Below, piece after piece: positions 36,580 to 47,265 of a DNA stretch of 64,000 bases. A program made the translations under genes and the position numbers. Position 1 is the first letter of the stretch; each line of letters starts with the position of its first letter. Origin of the DNA: Hydractinia symbiolongicarpus (taxonomy: Eukaryota > Cnidaria > Hydrozoa > Anthoathecata > Hydractiniidae); NCBI RefSeq assembly GCF_029227915.1, contig NC_079884.1, positions 28,584,001 to 28,648,000 on the forward strand, read 5' to 3'. The notes under the pieces were generated by a model that saw only the letters and a program-made list of their open reading frames with translations, was not told the origin of the DNA and searched no databases.

Positions 36580-36794
36580 GCTTGACTGTGGGACTTATTT
36601 GAACTGATTTTGGACTTTGACCTTATAAATGTGATAAATGAGCCAGTTTGGCTACAAAAAATAACATTCTTCTTAGTTTGACATGATTGCTGGAACCCAG
36701 GGATTGCACTGGGCGCTGTGTTAGCGCTTCATTTAAAAATTTAGATAAAAAAATCATCTTTACTGTGGGACCAATCCTAGGCGTGATCGCGTGC

Positions 36795-38656
36795 TGAAGA
36801 AGCAGCGACAGTTTCAAAAACTACATCTCACTGACTTTCTAACGGTGGCAGTCCGTTTGAGTTACAACAGTTGCGTCACATATTCGTACCAACATGTATT
36901 TAGCCATAGTATTCGGATATTACTAGAGTTGCATCGCTTTTAACAGTGAAACGATTGACTGTGGGACTTAATTGAACTGATTTTTTCACTGTGACCTTAT
37001 AAATGTGAAAGTGAGACAATTGGACTTCAAGAAATAACACTCTTCTTAATTTGCATGATTGCCGAAACTCAGCGATTACACTGGGCACTGTGGTAGCGGT
37101 TCATTTAAAAATTAAGATAAAAAATTCGGTTTTTACTGTGGGACCAATCCAAGCCGTTAGCGCGCGCTGAAGAAGTAGCGACAGTTTCAAAAACTACATC
37201 TCACTGACTTTCTAACGGTGGCAGTCCGTTTGAGTTACAACAGTTGCGTCACATATTCGTACCAACATGTATTTAGCCATAGTATTCGGATATTACTAGG
37301 TTGCATCGCTGTTAACAGTGAAACGCTTGACTGTGGGACTTATTTGAACTGATTTCGGACTTTGACCTTATAAATGTGATAAGTGAGCCAGTTTGACTAC
37401 AAGAAATAACATTCTTCTTAATTTGACATCATTGCTGGAACCCAGCGATTACACTGGGCGCTGTGCTAGCGCTTTATTAAAAAATTAAGATAAATAGGTC
37501 ATTTTTTACTGTGGGACCAATCCTAGCCGTTAGCTCGCGCTGAAGAAAGAAAGACAGTTTTAAAAACTACATTTCATTTGCTTTCTAACGGTGTCAATCT
37601 GTTTGAGTTACAACGGTTTCGTCACATATTCGTACCAACATGTATTTAGCGATATTTTTCCGCTATTACTAGGTTGCATCGCCTTTAACAGTGAAACGAT
37701 TGCCTGTGGGACTTAATTGAACTAACTTTGGACTGTGACATGAAAAATGTAAAAAATGAGACAATTGGGGATCCAAGAAATAACATTCTTCTTAATTTGA
37801 CATGATTGCCGGACTCAGCCATTACACTAGGCGCTGTGGTAGCGCTTCATTTAAAAATTTAGATAAATAAGTCATTCTTTACTGTGGGACCAATCCTAGG
37901 CGTGATTGCGTGCTGAAGAAGTAGCGACAGTTTCAAAAACTACATCTCACTGACTTTCTAACGGTGGCAGTCCGTTTGAGTTACAACAGTTGGGTCACAT
38001 ATTCGTACCAACATGTATTTAGCGATACTTTTCTCATATTACTAGGTTGCATTGCTTTTAACAGTGAAACGATTGACTCTTGGACTTAATTGAACTGATT
38101 TTGGACTTTGACCTTATAAATGTTACAAGTGAGACAATTGGACTCCAAGAAATGACATTCTTCTTAATTTGACATGATTGTGGGAACTCAACGATTACAC
38201 TGGACCCTGTGGTAGCGCTTCATTTAAAGATTTAGATAAATAAGTCATTTTTACTCTGGGACAAATCCTAGCCATTAGTTCGCGCTGAAGAAGTAGAGAC
38301 AGTTTCAAATACTACATTTCACTGACTTTCTAACGGTGTCAGTCCGTTTGAATTACAACGGTTGCGTCACATATTCGTACCAACATGCATTTAGCGATAG
38401 TTTTCGGATATTACTAGGTTGCATCGCTTTTAACAGTGAAACGCTTGACTGTGGGACTTATTTGAACTGATTTTGGACTTTGACCTTATAAATGTGATAA
38501 ATGAGCCAGTTTGACTACAAGAAATAACACTCTTCTTAATTTGCATGATTGCCGAAACTCAGCGATTACACTGGGCACTGTGGTAGCGATTCATTTAAAA
38601 AATAAGATAAAAAATTCGGTTTTTACTGTGGGACCAATCCAAGCCGTTAGCGCGCG
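36795..38656. repeat. HOR-1862, copy 1 (5-mer)
   Basis: Monomer starts are 36953, 37325, 37698, 38071 and 38443. CTGTTAACAGTGAAACGC (37309 and 39171) and CATGAAAAATGTAAAAAATG (37739 and 39601) recur at offset 1862. The class-H monomer at 36953 shows GATTTTTTCACTGTGACC. The monomer at 37698 is a full-length B/S hybrid that replaces an S unit. TACTAGAGTTGC at 36930 carries a private inserted base pair. Confidence 0.9.
37698..38070. repeat. Full-length B/S hybrid monomer
   Basis: It is class B through AGGCGTGATTGCGTGCTG and GGTGGCAGTCCG, then takes the S tail: GTTGGGTCACATATTCGTACC and GCGATACTTTTCTCATATT. A G monomer follows at 38071, as after real S copies. An exchange between a B and an S monomer between about 37985 and 38025 would restore full length. 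Confidence 0.85.
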
Positions 38657-40385
38657 CTGAAGAAGTAGCGACAGTTTCCAAAACTACATCTCACTGACTT
38701 TCTAACGGTGGCAGTCCGTTTGAGTTACAACAGTTGCGTCACATATTCGTACCAACATGTATTTAGCCATAGTATTCGGATATTACTAGGTTGCATCGCT
38801 TTTAACAGTGATACGATTGACTGTGGGACTTAATTGAACTGATTTTTTCACTGTGACCTTATAAATGTGAAAGTGAGACAATTGGACTTCAAGAAATAAC
38901 ACTCTTCTTAATTTGCATGATTGCCGAAACTCAGCGATTACACTGGGCACTGTGGTAGCGATTCATTTAAAAAATAAGATAAAAAATTCGGTTTTTACTG
39001 TGGGACCAATCCAAGCCGTTAGCGCGCGCTGAAGAAGTAGCGACAGTTTCCAAAACTACATCTCACTGACTTTCTAACGGTGGCAGTCCGTTTGAGTTAC
39101 AACAGTTGCGTCACATATTCGTACCAACATGTATTTAGCCATAGTATTCGGATATTACTAGGTTGCATCGCTGTTAACAGTGAAACGCTTGACTGTGGGA
39201 CTTATTTGAACTGATTTCGGACTTTGACCTTATAAATGTGATAAGTGAGCCAGTTTGACTACAAGAAATAACATTCTTCTTAATTTGACATCATTGCTGG
39301 AACCCAGCGATTACACTGGGCGCTGTGCTAGCGCTTTATTAAAAAATTAGGATAAATAGGTCATTTTTTACTGTGGGACCAATCCTAGCCGTTAGCTCGC
39401 GCTGAAGAAAGAAAGACAGTTTTAAAAACTAAATTTCATTTATTTTCTAACGGTGTCAATCTGTTTGAGTTACAACGGTTGCGTCACATATTCGTACCAA
39501 CATGTATTTAGCGATATTTTTCCGCTATTACTAGGTTGCATCGCCTTTAACAGTGAAACGATTGACTGTGGGACTTAATTGAACTAACTTTGGACTGTGA
39601 CATGAAAAATGTAAAAAATGACACAATTGGTCTCCAAGAAATAACATTCTTCTTAATTTGACATGATTGCCGGACTCAGCCATTACACTGGGCGCTATGG
39701 TAGCGCTTCATTTAAAAATTTAGATAAATAAGTCATTCTTTACTGTGGGACCAATCCTAGGCGTGATTGCGTGCTGAAGAAGTAGCGACAGTTTCAAAAA
39801 CTACATCTCACTGACTTTCTAACGGTGGCAGTCCGTTTGAGTTACAACGGTTGGGTCACATATTCGTACCAACATGTATTTAGCGATACTTTTCTCATAT
39901 TACTAGGTTGCATTGCTTTTAACAGTGAAACGATTGACTCTTGGACTTAATTGAACTGATTTTGGACTTTGACCTTATAAATGTTACAAGTGAGACAATT
40001 GGACTCCAAGAAATGACATTCTTCTTAATTTGACATGATTGTGGGAACTCAGCGATTACACTGGACCCTGTGGTAGCGCTTCATTTAAAGATTTAGATAA
40101 ATAAGTCATTTTTACTCTGGGACCAATCCTAGCCATTAGTTCGCGCTGAAGAAGTAGAGACAGTTTCAAATACTACATTTCACTGACTTTCTAACGGTGT
40201 CAGTCCGTTTGAATTACAACGGTTGCGTCACATATTCGTACCAACATGTATTTAGCGATAGTTTTCGGATATTACTAGGTTGCATCGCTTTTAACAGTGA
40301 AACGCTTGACTGTGGGACTTATTTGAACTGATTTTGGACTTTGACCTTATAAATGTGATAAATGAGCCAGTTTGACTACAAGAAA
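38657..40385. repeat. HOR-1862, copy 2 (partial 5-mer)
   Basis: Monomer starts are 38815, 39187, 39560, 39932 and 40304. The match to copy 1 ends near 40385. The monomers at 38443 and 38815 are also alike, with TCATTTAAAAAATAAG at 38590 and 38963, so the 5-mer edges contain a monomer-scale duplication. The monomer at 39560 is the second B/S hybrid, again followed by a G monomer. Confidence 0.9.
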
Positions 40386-40676
40386 TAACATTCTTCTTAA
40401 TTTGACATGATTGCTGGAACCCAGCGATTACACTGGGCGCTGTGCTAGCGCTTTATTAAAAAATTAAGATAAATAAGTCATTTTTTACTGTGGGAACAAT
40501 CCTAGCCGTTAGCTCGCGCTGAAGAAAGAAAGACAGTTTCAAAAACTACATTTCATTTACTTTCTAACGGTGGCAGTCCGTTTGAGTTACAACGGTTGCG
40601 TCACATATTCGTACCAACATGTATTTAGCGATAGTTTTCGGATATTACTAGGTTGCATCGCTTTTAACAGTGAAAC
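40386..40676. repeat. Class-A monomer body before HOR-953
   Basis: Remainder of the monomer at 40304, with GTGGGAACAATCC in place of GTGGGACCAATCC. The same change recurs about 374 bp later (40868) and at 41818, marking a local family. Its 3' part has class-B GGTGGCAGTCCG. Confidence 0.88.
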
Positions 40677-41629
40677 GCCTGACTGTGGGACTTATTTGAA
40701 CTGATTTTGGACTTTGACCTTATAAATGTGATAAATGAGCCAGTTTGACTACAAGAAATAACATTCTTCTTAATTTGACATGATTGCTGGAACCCAGCGA
40801 TTACACTGGGCGCTGTGCTAGCGCTTTATTAAAAAATTAAGATAAATATGTCATTTTTTACTGTGGGAACAATCCTATCCGTTAGCTCGCGCTGAAGAAA
40901 GAAAGACAGTTTCAAAAACTACATTTCATTTACTTTCTAACGGTGGCAGTCCGTTTGAGTTAAAACGGTTGCGTCACATATTCGTACCAACATGTATTTA
41001 GCGATATTATTCTGACATTACTAGGTTGCATCGCTTTTAACAGTGAAACGATTGACTGTGGGACTTAATTTTACTAACTTTGGACTGTGACCTATTAAAC
41101 TGAAGAAATAGCCACAGTTTCAAAAACTAAATTTCATTGACTTTCTAACGCTATCAAGACGCTTCAGTTACAACGGTTGGGTCACATATTCGTACCAACA
41201 TGTATTTAGCGATACTTTTCTCATACTACTAGGTTGCATCGCTTTTAACAGTGGAACGATTGACTCTTGGACTTAATTGAACTGATTTTGGACTTTGACC
41301 TTATAAATGTTACAAGTAAGACAAATGGACTCCAAGAAATGACATTCTTCTTAATTTGACATGATTGTGAGAACTCAGCGAATACACTGGACCCTGTGGT
41401 AGCGCTTCATTTAAAGATTTAGATAAATAAGTCATTTTTACTGTGGGACCAATCCTAGCCGTTAGTTCGCGCTGAAGAAGTAGGGACAGTTTCAAATACT
41501 ACATTTCACTGACTTTCTAACGGTGTCAGTCCGTTTGAATTACAACGGTTGCGTCACATATTCGTACCAACATGTATTTAGCGATAGTTTTCGGATATTA
41601 CTAGGTTGCATCGCTTTTAACAGTGAAAC
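40677..41629. repeat. HOR-953, copy 1 (A-S-G trimer)
   Basis: Monomers start at 40677 (373 bp), 41050 (S, 208 bp) and 41258 (372 bp). Private anchors at offset 953 are TCTGACATTAC (41011 and 41964), GAAATAGCCACAG (41104 and 42057) and CAAGTAAGACAAATGG (41313 and 42266). The first monomer is class A rather than class B as in the trimer at 374. Confidence 0.93.
41050..41257. repeat. S monomer 11 (208 bp)
   Basis: Has GAAATAGCCACAG, CAACGGTTGGG and TCATACTACTAGG. The restored CAACGGTTG, unlike CAACGTTTG in the left-hand S copies, marks the right-hand S lineage. Confidence 0.95.
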
Positions 41630-42582
41630 GCTTGACTGTGGGACTTATTTGAACTGATTTTGGACTTTGACCTTATAAATGTGATAAATGAGCCAGTTTG
41701 ACTACAAGAAATAACATTCTTCTTAATTTGACATGATTCCTGGAACCCAGCAATTACACTGGGCGCTGTGCTAGCGCTTTATTAAAAAATTAAGATAAAT
41801 AAGTCATTTTTTACTGTGGGAACAATCCTAGCCGTTAGCTCGCGCTGAAGAAAGAAAGACAGTTTCAAAAACTACATTTCATTTACTTTCTAACGGCGGC
41901 AGTCCGTTTGAGTTACAACGGTTGCGTCACATATTCGTACCAACATGTATTTAGCGATATTTTTCTGACATTACTAGGTTGCATCGCTTTTAACAGTGAA
42001 ACGATTGACTGTGGGACTAAATTTTACTAACTTTGGACTGTGACCTATTAAACTGAAGAAATAGCCACAGTTTCAAAAACTAAATTTCATTGACTTTCTA
42101 ACGCTATCAAGACGCTTCAGTTAAAACGGTTGGGTCACATATTCGTACCAACATGTATTTAGCGATACTTTTCTCATATTACTAGGTTGCATCGCTTTTA
42201 ACAGTGAAACGATTGACTCTTGGACTTAATTGAACCGATTTTGGACTTTGACCTTATAAATGTTACAAGTAAGACAAATGGACTCCAAGAAATGACATTC
42301 TTCTTAATTTGACATGATTGTGGGAACTCAGCGATTACACTGGACCCTGTGGTAGCGCTTCATTTAAAGATTTAGATAAATAAGTCATTTTTACTGTGGG
42401 ACCAATCCTAGCCGTTAGTTCGCGCTGAAGAAGTAGGGACAGTTTCAAATACTACATTTCACTGACTTTCTAACGGTGTCAGTCCGTTTGAATTACAACG
42501 GTTGCGTCACATATTCGTACCAACATGTATTTAGCGATAGTTTTCTGATATTACTAGGTTGCATCGCTTTTAACAGTGAAAC
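41630..42582. repeat. HOR-953, copy 2 (A-S-G trimer)
   Basis: Monomers start at 41630, 42003 (S) and 42211. Differences from copy 1 include CATGATTCCTGG, GCAATTACACTGG, AACGGCGGCAG and GTTTTCTGATATT. The copy runs on into the next monomer until about 42725, where CTTCATTTAAAAATT replaces CTTTATTAAAAAATT. Confidence 0.93.
42003..42210. repeat. S monomer 12 (208 bp)
   Basis: Equivalent of 41050 with private GGGACTAAATTTTAC at its start and GTTAAAACGGTTGGG later. Confidence 0.95.
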
Positions 42583-43124
42583 GCTTGACTGTGGGACTTA
42601 TTTGAACTGATTTTGGACTTTGACCTTATAAATGTGATAAATGAGCCAGTTTGACTACAAGAAATAACATTCTTCTTAATTTGACATGATTGCTGGAACC
42701 CAGCGATTGCACTGGGCGCTGTGCTAGCGCTTCATTTAAAAATTTAGATAAAAAAGTCATCTTTATTGTGGGACCAATCCTAGGCGTGATCGCGTGCTGA
42801 AGAAGTAGTGACAGTTTCAAAAACTACATCTCACTGACTTTCTAACGGTGGCAGTCCGTTTGAGTTACAACAGTTGCGTCACATATTCGTACCAACATTT
42901 ATTTAGTGATTTTCTTCCAATATTACTAAGTTGTATTGCTTTTACCAGTGAAACGATTGACTGTGGGAATTAATAGAACTCATTCTGGACTGCGACCTTA
43001 TAAATGCGATAAATGAGCCAATTGGTCTCCAAGGAATAACATTCTTCTTAATTTGACATGATTTTATGATATTTAGCGATAGTTTTCGGATATTACTAGG
43101 TTGCATCGCTTTTAACAGTGAAAC
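42583..43124. repeat. 542-bp unit, copy 1 (full A/B hybrid plus 170-bp monomer)
   Basis: A 372-bp A/B hybrid monomer is followed by a 170-bp truncated one (42955-43124). The truncated monomer starts as class D (GGGAATTAATAGAAC, GACTGCGACC) and breaks at GACATGATT, then TTATGATATTTAGCG near 43058-43072. About 203 bp from the middle are lost. The joint differs from the S joint, so this is a separate deletion. Confidence 0.93.
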
Positions 43125-43666
43125 GCTTGACTGTGGGACTTATTTGAACTGATTTTGGACTTTGACCTTATAAATGTGATAAATGAGCCAGTTTGACTAC
43201 AAGAAATAACATTCTTCTTAATTTGACATGATTGCTGGAACCCAGCGATTGCACTGGGCGCTGTGCTAGCGCTTCATTTAAAAATTTAGATAAAAAAGTC
43301 ATCTTTACTGTGGGACCAATCCTAGGCGTGATCGCGTGCTGAAGAAGTAGTGACAGTTTCAAAAACTACATCTCACTGACTTTCTAACGGTGGCAGTCCG
43401 TTTGAGTTACAACAGTTGCGTCACATATTCGTACCAACATTTATTTAGTGATTTTCTTCCAATATTACTAAGTTGTATTGCTTTTACCAGTGAAACGATT
43501 GACTGTGGGAATTAATAGAACTGATTCTGGACTGCGACCTTATAAATGCAATAAATGAGCCAATTGGTCTCCAAGGAATAACATTCTTCTTAATTTGACA
43601 TGATTTTATGATATTTAGCGATAGTTTTCGGATATTACTAGGTTGCATCGCTTTTAACAGTGAAAC
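43125..43666. repeat. 542-bp unit, copy 2
   Basis: Offset exactly 542 bp, including the CATGATTTTATGATATTTAG joint (43058 and 43600). Visible differences are AATGCAATAAATG against AATGCGATAAATG, TTTACTGTGGG against TTTATTGTGGG, and ACTGATTCTGG against ACTCATTCTGG. The 170-bp monomer occupies 43497-43666. I see this joint nowhere else in the window. Confidence 0.93.
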
Positions 43667-44409
43667 GCTTGACTGTTGGACTTATTGGAACTGATTTTGG
43701 ACTTTGACCTTATAAATGTGATAAATGAGCCAGTGTGACTATAAGAAATAACATTCTTCTTAATTTGACATGATTGCTGGAACCCAGCGATTGCACTGAG
43801 CGCTGTGCTAGCTCTTTATTAAAAAATTAAGATAAATAAGTCATTTTTTACTGTGGGACCAATCCTAGCCGTTAGCTTGCGCTGAAGAAAGAAACACCGT
43901 TTCAAAAACTACATTTCATTTACTTTCTAACGCTCTCAATCCGTTTGAGTTACGACGGTTGCGTCACATATTCGTACCAACATGTATTTAGCGATATTTT
44001 TCCGCTATTACTAAGTTGCATCGCTTTTAACAGTGAAACGATTGACTGTGGGACTTAATTAAACTAACTTTGGACTGTAACCTGATAAATGTAAAAAATG
44101 GGACAATTAGTCTCCAAGAAATAACATTCTTCTTAATTTGACATGATTGCCGGACTCAGCGATTACACTGGGCGCTGTGGTAGCGCTTCATTTAAAGATT
44201 TAGATAAAAAGTCATCTTTACTGTGGGACCAATCCTAGGCGTGATCGCGTGCTGAAGAAGTAGCGACAGTTTCAAAAACTACATCTCACTGACTTTCTAA
44301 CGGTGGCAGTCCGTTTGAGTTACAACAGTTGCGTCACATATTCGTACCAACATTTATTTAGTGATTTTCTTCCAATATTACTTATTTGTATTGCTTTTAA
44401 CAGTGAAAC
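43667..44409. repeat. Two monomers related to HOR-2232 monomers 5 and 6
   Basis: Starts are 43667 (373 bp) and 44040 (370 bp). They share TATTGGAACTG, GTTACGACGG, GGGACAATTAGTCTCC and the short GATAAAAAGTC with monomers 32711 and 33084. Private changes include GAAAGAAACACCG and ACTTATTTGTATTGC. Confidence 0.86.
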
Positions 44410-44782
44410 GATTGACTGTGGGAATTAATAGAACTGATTCTGGACTGCGACCTTATAAATGCGATAAATGAGCCAATTGGTCTCCAAGGAATAACATTCT
44501 TCTTAATTTGACATTATTGCCGGAATTCATCGATTACATTAGGCTCTCTGGTAGCGCTTTATTTAAAAATTTAGATAAATAAGTCATTTCTTACTGTGGG
44601 ACCAATCCTGGCCGTTAGCAAGCGCTAAATAAATAGGAACAGTTCCAAAGACTACATTTCATTGACTTTCTAGCGGTATAAATCCGTTTGAGTTACAACG
44701 GTTGCGTCACATATTCGTACCAACATGAATTTAGCGATATTTCTCTGATATTACTAGGTTGCATCGCTTTTAACAGTGAAAC

Positions 44783-44989
44783 GATTGACTGTGGGACTTA
44801 ATTTTACTAACTTTGGACTGTGATCTATTAAACTGAAGAAATAGCGACAGTTTCAAAAATAAATTTCATTGACTTTCTAACGCTATCAAGACGCTTCAGT
44901 TACAACAGTTGGGTCACATATTCGTACCAACATGTATTTTGCGATACTTTTCTCATATTACTAGGTTGCATCGCTTTTAACAGTGAAAC
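44783..44989. repeat. S monomer 13 (207 bp)
   Basis: Shares the CAAAAATAAATTTC shortening with the S monomer at 36058. It has GTGATCTATTAAACTG and TGTATTTTGCGATAC as private changes. Confidence 0.94.
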
Positions 44990-45733
44990 GATTGACTCTT
45001 GGACTTAATTGAACTGATTTTGGACTTTGACCTTATAAATGTTACAAACGAGACAATTGGACTCAAAGAAATGACATTCTTCTTAATTTGACATGATTGT
45101 GAGAACTCAGCGATTACACTGGACCCTGTGGTAGCGCTTCATTTAAAGATTTAGATAAATAAGTCATTTTTACTGTGGGACGAATCCTAGCCGTTAGTTC
45201 GCGCTGAAGAAGTAGAGACAGTTTCAAATACCACATTTCACTGACTTTTTAACGGTGTCAGTCCGTTTGAATTACAACGGTTGCGTCACATATTCGTACC
45301 AACATGTATTTAGCGATAGTTTTCGGATATTACTAGTTTGCATCGCTTTGAACAGTGAAACGCTTGACTGTGGGACTTATTTAAACTGATTTTGGACTTT
45401 GACCTCATAAATGTGATAAATGAGCCAGTTTGACTACAAGAAATAACATTCTTCTTCATTTGACATGATTGCTGGAACCCAGCGATTACACTGGGCACTG
45501 TGGTAGCGATTCATTTAAAAATTAAGATAAAAAATTCAGTTTTTACTGTGGAACCAATCCAAGCCGTTAGCGCGCGCTGAAGAAATAGAGACAGTTTCAA
45601 ATACTAAAATAACTGACTTTCTAACGGTGTCAGTCCGTTTGAGTTACAACGGTTGCATCACATATTCGTACCAACATTTATTTAGTGATATTTTTCTGAT
45701 ATTACTAGGTTGCATCGCTTTTAACAGTGAAAC

Positions 45734-45941
45734 GATTGACTGTGGGACTTAATTTTACTAACTTTGGACTGTGACCTATTAAAATGAAGAAATAGCGACA
45801 GTTTCAAAAACTAAATTTCATTGACTTTCTAACGCTATCAAGACGCTTCAGTTACAACGGTTGGGTCACATATTCGTACCAACATGTATTTAGCGATACT
45901 TTTCTCATATTACTAGGTTGCATCGCTTTTAACAGTGAAAC
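45734..45941. repeat. S monomer 14 (208 bp)
   Basis: The deletion joint reads CTATTAAAATGAAGAAATAG, with A for C at the joint. The copy at 48383 has the same change, so they share a recent origin. Confidence 0.95.
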
Positions 45942-46685
45942 GATTGACTCTTGGACTTAATTGAACTGATTTTGGACTTTGACCTTATAAATGTTACAAG
46001 TGAGACAATTGGACTCCAAGAAATGACATTCTTCTTAATTTGACATGATTGTGGGAACTCAGCGATTACACTGGACCCTGTGGTAGCGCTTCATTTAAAG
46101 ATTTAGATAAATAAGTCATTTTTACTGTGGGACCAATCCTAGCCGTTAGTTCGCGCTGAAGAAGTAGAGACAGTTTCAAATACTACATTTCACTGACTTT
46201 CTAATGGTGTCAGTCCGTTTGAATTACAACGGTTGCGTCACATATTCGTACCAACATGTATTTAGCGATAGTTTTCGGATATTACTAGGTTGCATCGCTT
46301 TTAACAGTGAAACGCTTGACTGTGGGACTTATTTGAACTGATTTTGGACTTTGACCTTATAAATGTGATAAATGAGCCAGTTTGACTACAAGAAATAACA
46401 TTCTTCTTAATTTGACATAATTGCTGGAACCCAGCGATTGCACTGGGCGCTGTGCTAGCGCTTCATTTAAATATTTAGATAAAAAAGTCATCTTTACTGT
46501 GGGACCAATCCTAGGCGTGATCGCGTGCTGAAGAAGTAGCGACAGTTTCAAAAACTACATCTCACTGACTTTCTAACGGTGGCAGCCCGTTTGAGTTACA
46601 ACAGTTGCGTCACATATTCGTACCAACATTTATTTAGTGATTTTCTTCCAATATTACTAAGTTGTATTGCTTTTACCAGTGAAAC

Positions 46686-46893
46686 GATTGACTGTGGGAA
46701 TTAATTTTACTAACTTTGGACTGTGACCTATTAAACTGAAGAAATAGCGACAGTTTCAAAAACTAAATTTCCTTGACTTTCTAACGCTATCAAGACGCTT
46801 CAGTTACAACGGTTGGGTCACATATTCGTACCAACATGTATTTAGCGATACTTTTCTCATATTATTAGGTTGCATCGCTTTTAACAGTGAAAC
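46686..46893. repeat. S monomer 15 (208 bp), hybrid 5' end
   Basis: It begins GACTGTGGGAATTAAT, the start usual for class-D monomers, and then runs TTTACTAACTTTGG of S. The previous monomer ends in the class-D style TTTTACCAGTGAAACG. The exchange joining D to S fell in the shared TTAAT near 46700. Confidence 0.93.
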
Positions 46894-47265
46894 GATTGAC
46901 TCTTGGACTTAATTGAACTGATTTTGGACTTTGACCATATAAATGTTACAAGTGAGACAATTGGACTCCAAGAAATGACATTCTTCTTAATTTGACATGA
47001 TTGTGGGAACTCAGCGATTACACTGGACCCTGTGGTAGCGCTTCATTTAAAGATTTAGATAAATAAGTCATTTTTACTGTGGGACCAATACTAGCCGTTA
47101 GTTCGCGCTGAAGAAGTAGAGACAGTTTTAAATACTACATTTCACTGACTTTCTAACGGTGTCAGTCTGTTTGAATTACAACGGTTGCGTCACATATTCG
47201 TACCAACATGTATTTAGCGATAGTTTTCGGATATTACTAGATTGCATCGCTTTTAACAGTGAAAC

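Larger units (their letters stand above)
35626..36794. repeat. D monomer, S monomer, truncated G monomer and a hybrid monomer
   Basis: Starts are 35685 (373 bp, class D with GAAACAGTTGCAAAGACAAC), 36058 (S), 36265 (315 bp) and 36580. The monomer at 36580 combines a class-A 5' part (GCTGGAACCCAGGGATTGC) with a class-B 3' part (TAGGCGTGATCGCGTGC). The same A/B hybrid returns at 42583, 43125, 46314, 47266, 51198 and 52896. Confidence 0.88.
44410..47265. repeat. Three successive F-S-G trimers (952 bp each)
   Basis: Monomer starts are 44410, 44783 (S), 44990; 45362, 45734 (S), 45942; 46314, 46686 (S), 46894. The trimer spacing is 952 bp throughout. The leading full monomer differs each time: class D at 44410, an A/H hybrid at 45362 (CTGGGCACTGTGGTAGCGATTC), and an A/B hybrid at 46314. 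The S and G members are alike, so S-G is the stable unit and its upstream partner is exchanged. Confidence 0.9.

Noticed and set aside
36900-37088. Minus-strand reading frames of about 61-62 codons at 36900-37088, 41310-41495 and 45310-45498.
   Set aside because: Same reasoning: short, made of satellite sequence, each broken in its nearest relatives.
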